Assembly (NCBI GenBank): GCA_910579805.1
Contig: CAJTWM010000001.1
Coordinates: forward strand, 248,001 to 312,000
Length of the DNA stretch: 64,000 nucleotides
Source: an uncultured Lachnospiraceae bacterium
GTDB lineage: Bacteria > Bacillota > Clostridia > Lachnospirales > Lachnospiraceae
Reading direction: 5' to 3'
Positions 1-7,894 of the stretch are shown in pieces; the first letter of the stretch is position 1, and every line of letters starts with the position of its first letter. The position numbers and the translations under genes are program-made. Under the pieces are notes generated by a model. It was not told where the DNA came from. It saw only the letters and a program-made list of their open reading frames with translations, and did no database searches.

Positions 1-30
1 ATTTGCTTAAAAAATAAAAAAACCGGCATC

Positions 31-975
31 TTATCTCACATTCTTAACGATCGTTTTAAAATACTCTATCGTTTTTTCCAACCCTTCCTCTAATACCACC
101 GAAGGTTCCCATCCTAATTCTTTCTTCGCAAGTTCGATCACCGGCTTTCTCTGCATCGGATCGTCCTGCGGCAGTTCCTTGAAAATGATCTTGGATGTCG
201 AACCTGTCATCTCTATTACCTTTTCGGCAAGCTCAAGCATCGTAAATTCTCCCGGATTTCCCATATTTACCGGGCCGGTAAAGCCGTCCCTGCTGTTCAT
301 CAGTCTTACCATGCCTTCAATCAGATCGGACACATAACAAAAGCTTCTTGTCTGCCTGCCCGTCCCATAGATCGTCACATCTTCGTTTTTCAACGCCTGT
401 ACGATAAAATTCGATACGACGCGCCCGTCGTTAGGATGCATACGAGGCCCATATGTGTTAAAAATGCGCATTACTTTGATATCCACGCCGTGTTGTCTGT
501 GATAATCAAAGAAAAGTGTTTCCGCCATTCTCTTTCCCTCGTCATAACAGGAGCGGATCCCGATCGTATTCACACACCCCCTGTAACTCTCCGGCTGGGG
601 ATGGATCTCCGGATCTCCGTATACTTCGCTGGTACTTGCCTGTAAGATCCTTGCATGGACGCGTTTTGCAAGCCCCAGCATATTCAAAGCGCCGAATACG
701 CTCGTTTTAGCCGTTTTGATCGGATCATGCTGATAGTGGATCGGGCTTGCCGGACAGGCAAGATTATAGATCTGATCTACTTCCACATAAAGCGGTTCGG
801 TAATATCATGCCGAATAAATTCAAAATACGGATTCGACATTAAATGGCGAATGTTGTCTTTATTGCCGGTAAACAGGTTGTCCACGCAGATCACGTCATT
901 GCCTTCCGCCAATAATCTTTCACATAAATGAGATCCTAAAAATCCGGCTCCGCCGGTTACCAATACTCTGTTCAT
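31..975 (-). CDS. uxs: UDP-glucuronate decarboxylase (UDP-xylose synthase)
   Basis: Short-chain dehydrogenase of 314 residues, expected to convert UDP-glucuronate to UDP-xylose in the cytoplasm using bound NAD. The NAD-binding GGAGFLG lies at residues 8-14, the TSEVYGD strand at 115-121, and the catalytic Tyr144/Lys148 pair in YDEGK. The stretch from NTYGPRMHPNDGR onward is characteristic of the UXS branch rather than dTDP-glucose dehydratases. The start has AGGA just upstream. It is the last gene of the leftward group that begins with the NeuB-like gene at 3664. After the stop the minus strand runs into T-rich sequence at the window edge, so a terminator may lie just outside. No UDP-glucose 6-dehydrogenase is visible in the window to supply UDP-GlcA, so the substrate probably comes from elsewhere. 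Family call secure; exact product is inferred. Confidence 0.9.
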   Translation of the reverse strand: MNRVLVTGGAGFLGSHLCERLLAEGNDVICVDNLFTGNKDNIRHLMSNPYFEFIRHDITEPLYVEVDQIYNLACPASPIHYQHDPIKTAKTSVFGALNMLGLAKRVHARILQASTSEVYGDPEIHPQPESYRGCVNTIGIRSCYDEGKRMAETLFFDYHRQHGVDIKVMRIFNTYGPRMHPNDGRVVSNFIVQALKNEDVTIYGTGRQTRSFCYVSDLIEGMVRLMNSRDGFTGPVNMGNPGEFTMLELAEKVIEMTGSTSKIIFKELPQDDPMQRKPVIELAKKELGWEPSVVLEEGLEKTIEYFKTIVKNVR

Positions 976-1019
976 ATCTTCCTACACCTATCCGCACGCC
1001 GCGACGCGTCAATCTAACG

Positions 1020-1043
1020 GCCGGATACGCTTTTTTATCCGGC
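1020..1043. other. Intergenic 8-bp hairpin
   Basis: A perfect inverted repeat (GCCGGATA at 1020-1027, TATCCGGC at 1036-1043) lies between the GT-C-like gene and the UDP-xylose synthase gene. The T-run follows it on the plus strand (TTGTTTT), the opposite direction to both neighbours, so it is not an obvious terminator for them. It may be an RNA-processing or partial attenuation structure within the operon. Confidence 0.5.
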
Positions 1044-1085
1044 TTGTTTTACCATTTATTATACTTTTCCATAATCTGTATCTTA

Positions 1086-2657
1086 TCAGTAATAGCCGTT
1101 GCTGTCAATGTCCGCCCTTTTATACAATGCCGAATGAACGCCCCCTTCACGGTACTCAAAAATACGCTCATACTCTTCGCCCAGATGACGGTTCATCTCT
1201 TCGTCCCGTTTTGTGTCTCCCCAAAATCCATAGCCGTCGTCCGTAAATTGAATCATGATATAATCATTTTCCCCCGAAACCAGAGAAGCATACTGTTCAT
1301 CGATGCAATACGGAAAGGTTTCGTATCTTAAACCGCTGCCAAATATAGTAAAGTATTTAATATGGGGCAGAGTACCCGTACAATTATAATATAAGGAATT
1401 GCCCAATACCAGTACGTCCGCGTCCTTATCCGCAATCAGCTCTCCCATTTTTTCCGCGCTCTCATAGGCGTAACCCGACGCACCGAGACGAAAGACCTTC
1501 TTTACCAACTGCAGATTGCATACCACCGTCAGCAAAAACACGGCAAGCCCTGCGGCATAAATATATTTACCGTAATGTCCGCCTAAAAACGGCTTAGCCA
1601 AAAGCTCCGATTTTTCCGTGATCCAAATCACAAACGGTACAATAAAGGGCAGATACGTTGTATAATAAATCGGATTGGCATTCAAAGACACGCTCATACA
1701 AAGCACGGAAAATAAAAACATCCCCCAAAAGGTCAGCATAAAATAACGCTTTTTATAATAACGGCAGGCTACCACAACTCCCAATACTGCCAATATTACA
1801 ATTCCTGCGGAAGGCTGCAGTAAAAAATCTTTTAAATAGGAAAACAGAGTAATTCCCCTGCGCCCGTCTTTGGAATATAAAAAATTGATCTCAAACATCA
1901 CATAGTACATATCTTCGATACAGTCATGCGCAATGCCGTAAATCAGTACCGGCGCCGCTGCGGCCGCAACGCCTCCCGCCAGCGCTCCCAAATTTTTAAA
2001 GAAGTTAGTAAGATACTTTTCCTTTAACAAAATAACGGCCAGACCGATTCCAAACGGAATCCACATTGCGATCAGATTCGCCTGTATAAACAATACAATG
2101 CAGGCGCATAAGCCGTGAATAAACATAAAAAGCGCCCGATGTTCCGCGATCCGATCCGTATGCCGGTTTTCCTCCATATAACGCGCCATAAAATACAGGC
2201 TGATTAAATGAAAGGCAAGCGCAAACTGTTCTCCCAGATTTCCCGTATTCCATGAAAAGAAATTCGTCGCCGCCGCCAAAAACATCATTGCCGCTAAAAC
2301 GCTCTTTTTCTTGTCCTGTGTAAAAAGAAAAGCGCATTGATACACACAGATCAATTTGACCCATGCAAAGCACACTTCCACGAACAACAGCCCGTTCATA
2401 CTGTCAGGCGTCAGCCATGCCCCAACCCAGTTAAAAAAGAATAGATAAAATCCTTTATGATCCGCAATTTCCTTATACAAGACCGTACCGTCCGCCGCGC
2501 TCCGCCCCATGGTATAAAAAATACTGCTGTCAGGCGACAGATACCGGATCAACGGAGAACTTCCGGCACAAAGAATCATGACCAAAACCGCATATGCCAA
2601 AAGAAATAAATATATGAAACCGTCCTTATTTTTTCCCACATTACCTTGTAAATGCAC
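1086..2657 (-). CDS. GT-C-like polytopic membrane glycosyltransferase (GT39-type)
   Basis: Membrane protein of 523 residues with many hydrophobic segments. Near the N-terminus, after the first membrane helix, comes a PDSSIFYTMG stretch and then YKEIADHKGFYLFFF. That is the layout of GT39-like GT-C enzymes, where an acidic residue in the first external loop is catalytic. Such enzymes transfer sugar from a polyprenyl-phosphate donor on the outer face of the membrane. The start is taken as GTG at 2657 because AGGAGG stands six bases upstream; the longer reading frame (to 2720) has an Arg/Cys-rich N-terminus and no such site. It lies between the NeuB-like synthase and UDP-xylose synthase genes. 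Substrate unknown. It could also be a membrane protein without transferase activity. Confidence 0.7.
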   Translation of the reverse strand: MHLQGNVGKNKDGFIYLFLLAYAVLVMILCAGSSPLIRYLSPDSSIFYTMGRSAADGTVLYKEIADHKGFYLFFFNWVGAWLTPDSMNGLLFVEVCFAWVKLICVYQCAFLFTQDKKKSVLAAMMFLAAATNFFSWNTGNLGEQFALAFHLISLYFMARYMEENRHTDRIAEHRALFMFIHGLCACIVLFIQANLIAMWIPFGIGLAVILLKEKYLTNFFKNLGALAGGVAAAAAPVLIYGIAHDCIEDMYYVMFEINFLYSKDGRRGITLFSYLKDFLLQPSAGIVILAVLGVVVACRYYKKRYFMLTFWGMFLFSVLCMSVSLNANPIYYTTYLPFIVPFVIWITEKSELLAKPFLGGHYGKYIYAAGLAVFLLTVVCNLQLVKKVFRLGASGYAYESAEKMGELIADKDADVLVLGNSLYYNCTGTLPHIKYFTIFGSGLRYETFPYCIDEQYASLVSGENDYIMIQFTDDGYGFWGDTKRDEEMNRHLGEEYERIFEYREGGVHSALYKRADIDSNGYY

Positions 2658-2791
2658 TTTTGTCCTCCTGTTCCTTTCACAACTTCTTAGACGGCAGCCG
2701 CAACGGTACGCCGACAGCATAGAACTAACAATCTTTCCTGCCCTCTACGCTTCCTGCTTTACAGGATACAAACTCCAATATCCTAATTCTA

Positions 2792-3664
2792 TCAATGCTT
2801 ACGGTATTTCAGTTTCTCCCTCTGCACCTGCTCGATAGGAAGGATCTCCTGTGATTTATAAGTTAACGATTGATAAGTGGAGTTTAGATTCCTGACAAGT
2901 TTCCTCACTCCGTCAGGCTCCAAAGACGCCGCATGATCCGTTCCCTTCCATGTCCGGTCCAGCGTATAATGTCTTTCTACCACGGACGCGCCCAGCGTAT
3001 AGGCCGCAACGTCTATAGCAATCCCCAAATGATGGCCCGAAAACCCTATCTTCTTTACGATATCGCCGTAAGCGTCCCTTATCCTGTTGATCTCCAAAAG
3101 ACAGACGTCTTCGAAAGGCACCGGATAACCGGAAGTACAGTTGAAAATGACCAGATCTTTATTTCTTCCGTTCTTTACGAAAAAGTCCACCAGTTCTTTC
3201 TCCTCTTCGCGGGTCGTCATACCAAGCGAGATCTGGATCTCTCCCTCATAATTTTCGCAAAGCCACTGAAGCATCTCAAAATGATTATTACATGCCGAAG
3301 GTATTTTTATAAACTCAGGATGTAAAGAAGCGATCTCCTTTGCGGAAGTCATATCCCAGACGGAAGTAGAATAAGCGATTCCATACTCTTCGCACCATTT
3401 CTTTAATTGGGCATGCTGCTCCACGGTAAACTCTAAAAATTCCCTGTGTTCGCCGTAGGTCACACCATAAGAATTGACCGGATTCGGATGGGGCGCATTA
3501 TACTGCTCCTCCGTTAATAATTCCCTGTTGCACCTTTTCTGGAATTTAATAGCGTCCGCCTTGCAGAAAATAGCCGCCACTTCTATCAGTTCTTTCGCAA
3601 TATTCATATCTCCTTTATGATTACAGCCCGCTTCTGCAATCACATATGGTTTTTCATAATTCAT
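2792..3664 (-). CDS. NeuB-family nonulosonate synthase lacking the SAF domain
   Basis: TIM-barrel synthase of 290 residues that condenses phosphoenolpyruvate with an aldose, as in sialic acid synthases. Family landmarks are EAGCNHKGD (11-19), SLGMT (146-150), CTSGYP (176-181), GFSGHHLG (207-214) and ERHYTLDR (230-237); the His residues in the last two match the metal-binding positions of NeuB. The usual antifreeze-like (SAF) C-terminal domain, present in the pseI product of this window, is absent: the protein ends about 40 residues after GTDHAASLEP. A strong promoter lies upstream (see 3743-3771) and AAGGA precedes the ATG. Its natural partner is the CMP-sugar synthetase/HAD fusion at 7895-9073, from which it is separated by a plus-strand cassette. 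The product could be Neu5Ac, KDN or another nonulosonate; the sequence does not settle it. Confidence 0.85.
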   Translation of the reverse strand: MNYEKPYVIAEAGCNHKGDMNIAKELIEVAAIFCKADAIKFQKRCNRELLTEEQYNAPHPNPVNSYGVTYGEHREFLEFTVEQHAQLKKWCEEYGIAYSTSVWDMTSAKEIASLHPEFIKIPSACNNHFEMLQWLCENYEGEIQISLGMTTREEEKELVDFFVKNGRNKDLVIFNCTSGYPVPFEDVCLLEINRIRDAYGDIVKKIGFSGHHLGIAIDVAAYTLGASVVERHYTLDRTWKGTDHAASLEPDGVRKLVRNLNSTYQSLTYKSQEILPIEQVQREKLKYRKH

Positions 3665-3742
3665 TTTCGTTTCCTTCCCGCCGTTTCCAAATTTCTAAAT
3701 TTCACGCAACTCCATAATTTTGCTCCGCGCTTTTTTGTTCAC

Positions 3743-3771
3743 ATTTTAGCAGTAAATGCCAAAACTGTCAA
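3743..3771 (-). promoter_or_regulatory. Sigma-A-type promoter for the NeuB-like gene
   Basis: On the minus strand a perfect -35 TTGACA (3766-3771), a 17-base spacer and -10 TAAAAT (3743-3748) preceded by TGC (extended -10). The predicted start is about 72 bases before the ATG at 3664. This is the best promoter seen in the window. It drives NeuB-like, GT-C-like and UDP-xylose synthase genes. Confidence 0.75.
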
Positions 3772-3857
3772 TGAAACGGCTTTTTCTCTGTCCATCCCTC
3801 CGTCCCGTCCCAAACAACGAAATTTTATGAATATTTCTTTTTTTTTCCTGCGTACAA

Positions 3858-3866
3858 TGATATACT
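3858..3866 (+). promoter_or_regulatory. Extended -10 promoter for the plus-strand MBOAT/SGNH pair
   Basis: TGA followed by TATACT (3861-3866) stands about 35 bases before the ATG at 3902. The -35 region is a T-run with little match to TTGACA. The start codon has AAAGG nine bases upstream. It is divergent from the NeuB promoter and shares the same short intergenic region. Confidence 0.5.
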
Positions 3867-3901
3867 AAGAACATTACTTCAGAAATAGAAAGGCGTCAGT
3901 T

Positions 3902-5335
3902 ATGAGTTTTATATCGCTTCATTTTCTTGCAGTCATACTTTGCCTGTTTTCTCTTTATTATATACTGCCCAAAAAATCTCAGCCTTACCTTTTACTTTTA
4001 GGTAATATATATTTTTACTTTAGGAATTCCGGTAACATGCTTTTTTTACTCTTTATTACTTCTTTGGCCTGCTATGGATTCGGTATCATACTTGCAAAAA
4101 AAGCGCGGAAAGGACAAAAAGCCATTTTCTTTTTTGCTGTCGTCTCTATGCTCTTTCCTCTCCTTGCATTAAAATACGGCGGCTTTGCCTTTTCAATATT
4201 GGGAATCCCTTTCACTCATTCTTTAGTGATCCCGATGGGGATTTCTTTTTATACCTTACAGTTTATCGGATATTTGGCGGATATTTATAAAAACGGACAA
4301 GCGCCCGAAAAAAACTTTATCCGCTTCTTTTTGTTCTCTTCCTATTTCCCACAGATCCTGCAAGGGCCTATTCCCCGTTTTGCCCAACTTTCCGAGACGT
4401 TATATCAGGAACACGAATTTGACGGGGAAACTATTTCCTACGGACTGCAAAAGATTTTATGGGGGCTTTTCTGGAAATTCATGATCGCTTCAAAAGCGGC
4501 CGTCTTTGTTGATAATATTTTTAATTCTCAGGAAACGATTGCCGGATCGCTTTATCTGATTGCGGGTATCCTTTACAGTTTTCAGCTTTACGCGGATTTT
4601 CTTTCCTGCGTTTTTCTTTCTCAGGGTATTTCCCTGCTGTTCGGAGTCCGGCTTTCCGAAAATTTTGCGCAGCCCTACCTCGCTTTCTCCATAAAAGATT
4701 TTTGGCGCAGATGGCATATTTCTTTGAGCCTCTGGCTGAGGGATTATGTCTATATCCCTCTGGGCGGAAACCGGAAAGGCGCTTTCCACGCAAACTTAAA
4801 TCTGCTTATAACCTTTTTTATAAGCGGACTTTGGCACGGAGCAGGTTTCAAATATATTTTTTGGGGTCTTATGCATGGAATCTATCAGATCATAGGAAAA
4901 TATACTCTATCCCTTCGCGACCGCATTTATGCTTTTTTCAGGCCGCTTGAAAAGATAAGGCCCTCGCTTCGCCGGCTCACCACCTTCTTTCTCGTCATGA
5001 CCGCATGGATCATTTTTCGTGCCGATTCTCTGAAAGCCGGCCTGCGCGCCCTATATTCCATTATATTCCAATTTCGTCCGGCTGAACTTTTTAACGGAAA
5101 TCTGTTTCTGAAAGGCCTCAATGCCGCCGAATTTGTTTTACTCTTTTTTGCCGTTATCCTGCTTCTGGTTTGGGACCGGTACACCGAAATAAAAGAAAGC
5201 CCGCTCTTATTCTTTGCCGGGCAAAAAACGATATACAGACTTTTTTATTCTATTCTTCTGCTGTTTATCATCGCGGTTTTCGGCACTTACGGATATGGAT
5301 ATGACGCCGGCGCGTTTATTTATGGAGGTTTTTAG
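3902..5335 (+). CDS. MBOAT-family membrane O-acyltransferase (AlgI/DltB/PatA-like)
   Basis: Polytopic protein of 477 residues in the membrane-bound O-acyltransferase family, which passes acyl groups (commonly acetyl) across the membrane for attachment to glycans. Landmarks are VIPMGISFYTLQ (109-120), FWRRWHISLS (267-276), DYVYIPLGGNRKG and the signature GLWHGAG with the presumed catalytic His312. It is followed two bases later by an SGNH-like gene, the usual partner that completes transfer to the polymer. These two are the only plus-strand genes in the window and have their own promoter, so they look like a separate insertion into the leftward locus. The sequence is richer in A and T than genes further right. 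Acyl donor and acceptor glycan are unknown. Confidence 0.92.
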   Translation: MSFISLHFLAVILCLFSLYYILPKKSQPYLLLLGNIYFYFRNSGNMLFLLFITSLACYGFGIILAKKARKGQKAIFFFAVVSMLFPLLALKYGGFAFSILGIPFTHSLVIPMGISFYTLQFIGYLADIYKNGQAPEKNFIRFFLFSSYFPQILQGPIPRFAQLSETLYQEHEFDGETISYGLQKILWGLFWKFMIASKAAVFVDNIFNSQETIAGSLYLIAGILYSFQLYADFLSCVFLSQGISLLFGVRLSENFAQPYLAFSIKDFWRRWHISLSLWLRDYVYIPLGGNRKGAFHANLNLLITFFISGLWHGAGFKYIFWGLMHGIYQIIGKYTLSLRDRIYAFFRPLEKIRPSLRRLTTFFLVMTAWIIFRADSLKAGLRALYSIIFQFRPAELFNGNLFLKGLNAAEFVLLFFAVILLLVWDRYTEIKESPLLFFAGQKTIYRLFYSILLLFIIAVFGTYGYGYDAGAFIYGGF

Positions 5336-5337
5336 TC

Positions 5338-6324
5338 ATGAAAAAACTGATTTATCTTTATTCCAAGATTGCGGCCGTACTTATATGCCTCGTACTTCTT
5401 TTGTCTCTCCTTACTCCGGTATTTGTCCCTAAATATGGAGACACTTTCGGTACGACCGTTGTAATGGACGGCTTTTATGAACTGGAGGACAACTCCATAG
5501 ACGTATTGTTTTTAGGGAGCAGCCAGATCATGACTGCCATTTCCCCCGTACAGATTTATGAAAAAACCGGGATCTCTTCTTATAACCTCGGTACGGAACA
5601 GCAGAATATGGTGCTCTCTTATTATTTATTAAAAGAGGCGCTGCGCTTTCAGACTCCCCAAATTGTTTTTTTGGACGTGTTCTTCTTATTTCCCTACAAT
5701 GACAATCCTTCCCCATTAAACTCCAGCGAAGAGTTTGTCCGCAAACCCATCGATTATATGAAATGGTCCGCTAACAAATGGGAAACGATCCGCACGATCT
5801 GCTCTCTGGATACCGGACACGACATGAAAAATTACCTGTTTCCTTTCCTCCGCTTTCATTCCAGATGGAACGATCTGACTTTGGAAGATTTTACCTATCT
5901 TTTGAAAGACAAAACCAATCCGTTACTGGGTTTTTCCGTTACGGAAGAAAAAGAGCCGCAGGATTTCCAAGGTTTTGAGCCAGAAGATCCTTCCCTCACC
6001 GAAGAACTTCCCGATACGATGGAGCTTTACTTTAAAAAGATCGTATCCCTTTGTCAGGAAAAAAATATCACGCTGGTATTAATAAAAACTCCCAGAGGCG
6101 ATGGGAGTTTTGAAGAGATCCGTCACAATACCGTAGCAAAATTAGCGGAAGAAAACGAACTTGTTTTTATAGATTTTAACGAAAGATCCCTGTTAGAAGA
6201 AATCGGCTTTGACCCCGAAAACGATTATATGGATTTTTCCCATATAAACTGTTACGGCGCCGAAAAACTGACCGATTATCTTGCCTGTTATCTGTCAAAA
6301 ATCCATCCAAAGAAAAACCAATAA
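5338..6324 (+). CDS. SGNH-like extracytoplasmic acyltransferase partner
   Basis: Protein of 328 residues with an N-terminal membrane anchor (about residues 8-29) and the rest predicted outside the cell. A GxSQ-like nucleophile block (LGSSQ, 59-63) and a C-terminal DFSH (Asp299, His302) match the Ser and Asp-x-x-His of SGNH/AlgX/AlgJ-type enzymes. GGAGG lies at the end of the preceding MBOAT gene and the ATG comes two bases after its stop, so the pair is translationally coupled. Expected role: accept the acyl group from the MBOAT protein and place it on a cell-surface polysaccharide. The homologous pair at 22601-25309 is encoded in the opposite gene order. The family call rests on the catalytic pattern and the neighbour; global similarity to known families is weak. 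Confidence 0.75.
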   Translation: MKKLIYLYSKIAAVLICLVLLLSLLTPVFVPKYGDTFGTTVVMDGFYELEDNSIDVLFLGSSQIMTAISPVQIYEKTGISSYNLGTEQQNMVLSYYLLKEALRFQTPQIVFLDVFFLFPYNDNPSPLNSSEEFVRKPIDYMKWSANKWETIRTICSLDTGHDMKNYLFPFLRFHSRWNDLTLEDFTYLLKDKTNPLLGFSVTEEKEPQDFQGFEPEDPSLTEELPDTMELYFKKIVSLCQEKNITLVLIKTPRGDGSFEEIRHNTVAKLAEENELVFIDFNERSLLEEIGFDPENDYMDFSHINCYGAEKLTDYLACYLSKIHPKKNQ

Positions 6325-6334
6325 TATACGACGG

Positions 6335-6703
6335 TCACTCTTTTCGGACAGGAATCCATAACTCGCAGAACAAATCTTTTTCTCCGTTTTCGAAATAGAT
6401 TTCATAATCCGTATCGTCCGTCTGCACATAACCCGTCTGGGGAGAAAATTCTTTAAAAAACTTACTCCATGTTTCCCCCAGACAATCGCTGTCAGGACCA
6501 AAACATTTAAATACAACATAGTCCGCCGGCCGCGTATCCCATATCGTATAACCGTTAGCCGTCATCCCTGCAATAAAACTGAATGTCCGATGAAAATTAT
6601 AGCTCGACATATGCACGCTTTTTGCAACCTCGGCATAATTTATCTTTTCATAAATATGTTCTTCCATATAACATATTGCCTGTTGTATCAGTTGTATAGA
6701 CAC
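6335..6703 (-). pseudogene. AraC-family regulator with GyrI-like domain, internally deleted
   Basis: The 122-residue product begins like an AraC/XylS DNA-binding domain (IQQAICYMEEHIYEKINYAE, then a first helix-turn-helix ending in NFHRTFSFIAGMT). At about residue 48 it jumps directly into the end of a GyrI-like effector-binding domain (YFENGEKDLFCELWIPVRKE is the usual C-terminus). The second helix-turn-helix and roughly half of the effector domain are missing, which fits an in-frame internal deletion. A GTG start with AGGAG ten bases upstream and a plausible promoter remain. Full family members are near 290 residues. It could be a residual expressed fragment, but DNA binding as a normal AraC protein is unlikely. 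It lies at the junction between the leftward operon and the plus-strand MBOAT cassette. Confidence 0.75.
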
Positions 6704-6731
6704 TTAATTCCAACTCCTATATCTCACGTTT

Positions 6732-6766
6732 ACTCCCATACGCCTGCTTTGGCAGACATATAAATC
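6732..6766 (-). repeat. SD-hairpin repeat, copy 1
   Basis: On the minus strand GATTTATATG, a 6-bp stem (GTCTGC / GCAGGC with one T-G wobble) and the tail GTATGGGAGTA. It precedes the AraC remnant. A second SD (AGGAG) lies between it and the GTG start, so here the hairpin is not immediately next to the start. Confidence 0.65.
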
Positions 6767-6819
6767 AGGATTTACCCCCTGTATACCCTGATTATAACGA
6801 ACACTATCCGAAAAGTCCT
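6763..6819 (-). promoter_or_regulatory. Promoter with overlapping inverted repeat before the AraC remnant
   Basis: On the minus strand TATAAT (6791-6796) has a weak -35 AGGACT (6814-6819) at 17 bases. A 7-bp inverted repeat (AATCAGG 6763-6769, CCTGATT 6787-6793) overlaps the -10, which is the position of an operator. It may be the former autoregulatory site of the intact AraC gene. Confidence 0.4.
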
Positions 6820-6846
6820 GTTCCAGTTTGCACTGATTTGTCCCGG

Positions 6847-7824
6847 TTACAGTTTATGAATATCCAGCGTCTTTTCATCACTAGCTCCATGAGCGCCCCT
6901 ATACCAAAACTCAAACTCTTCAAATCCTTCCGACAACAAGTAAACGCCTACCGTTCCCGTTGTTACCCCGCCAAAAAAACTGCTGCACTTTGACAAATAA
7001 TATATAGCTGCCAAATAAGAGCGGTTCATGTCAATAGCATCCGCCACATAATCGGAAAGATGTCCCAGCTTGTTCTGCTGCATCCCCTGATAGCGTTTTT
7101 GATCCACATATAAAAGCTTTTTCCCATACTCCTGCTTCATTCTCTCCAAGATCATTCCATCTTCCGTCGCAAGAAAAATCTTATTACAACCATTTTTCTC
7201 AATGTTCCTTTTCGTTCTTTTAACAACTTCATCTACCGAAGGCTGAACTGCGTGTCCGACACCGGGATTCAGATAATCCGTTCCTCTGGCCAAAACGCCG
7301 AGTACCTTGTCTTCCGGTTCGAAAATAGTTTGATATTTCCGTATCACATTCTCTTGTTCAGGACTGAAACGGATATACTTTTCACACAACTTTCTCCAAT
7401 ATGCCGTCATCTGCGGCGCCGATACAAGTTCAAACAAATCGCTCGGCCCAAGGGGATTTTCCAACACGATCTTATTGGGCTTATCCTTGATCTGGGAAAA
7501 ACTTACGCCCGCAGGCTGTTCAAAAAACAATTCCCATGCGTTGGTCTTTTTCCTGTCCTGTCTGCTTAAGAAAATATTTTCTTTCGTCTGCATATCAATC
7601 ACCGGGATAAAACCGTTCTGAATACTATAACTGATCCCTGCAATAGCCTTTAAGAAAATGCAGAATAAGCCGCCTTCATCTGTAAAAAGCCGGCTGACAC
7701 AGTAAATTTCTTCTTTTCCTTTATATTTTTTTATCACTTTAGCATTATGCCATGCGATCATGTTTCGTTCCACTTCTCTATAATCGCCGCTGACCAACGT
7801 CCTTGTTTTCCAATAAAAACTCAA
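6847..7824 (-). CDS. Putative fucosyltransferase-like GT-B enzyme
   Basis: Soluble protein of 325 residues without predicted membrane helices. The C-terminal half resembles the nucleotide-binding half of the O-fucosyltransferase/NodZ/FUT8 superfamily: VLGVLARGTDYLNPG (where that family has an H/ARxxD block), then HAVQPSVDE, FLATEDG and a FFGGVTTGTVGVYLL loop. I do not recognise a specific subfamily, so donor and acceptor are open. The start is a TTG with AGGAG five bases upstream, carried by copy 2 of the SD-hairpin repeat; the alternative Met codons lie well inside the protein. It follows the CMP-sugar synthetase gene by 70 bases, which suggests co-transcription with the nonulosonate cassette. 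Confidence 0.55.
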   Translation of the reverse strand: MSFYWKTRTLVSGDYREVERNMIAWHNAKVIKKYKGKEEIYCVSRLFTDEGGLFCIFLKAIAGISYSIQNGFIPVIDMQTKENIFLSRQDRKKTNAWELFFEQPAGVSFSQIKDKPNKIVLENPLGPSDLFELVSAPQMTAYWRKLCEKYIRFSPEQENVIRKYQTIFEPEDKVLGVLARGTDYLNPGVGHAVQPSVDEVVKRTKRNIEKNGCNKIFLATEDGMILERMKQEYGKKLLYVDQKRYQGMQQNKLGHLSDYVADAIDMNRSYLAAIYYLSKCSSFFGGVTTGTVGVYLLSEGFEEFEFWYRGAHGASDEKTLDIHKL

Positions 7825-7827
7825 GTT

Positions 7828-7862
7828 AACTCCTATCTGCCCGCTTTAGCAGGCATACAAAA
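7828..7862 (-). repeat. SD-hairpin repeat, copy 2
   Basis: Minus-strand AATTTTGTAT, stem GCCTGC / GCGGGC (one T-G wobble, seen as a mismatch on the plus strand), then AGATAGGAGTTAAC running straight into the TTG start at 7824. The repeat supplies the only ribosome binding site of the fucosyltransferase-like gene. Confidence 0.7.
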
Positions 7863-7894
7863 TTCCTTTATCCTGTCGTGCCTCGTTCCTGCTA

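Noticed and set aside
1020..1043. Terminator for the GT-C-like gene at 1086
   Set aside because: The T-run is on the other strand from the leftward transcript.
1059..1064. Plus-strand TATACT as a promoter
   Set aside because: No gene on the plus strand follows, only the antisense of a leftward gene.
6335..6703. Active AraC-type regulator of the locus
   Set aside because: The second helix-turn-helix and much of the ligand domain are missing.
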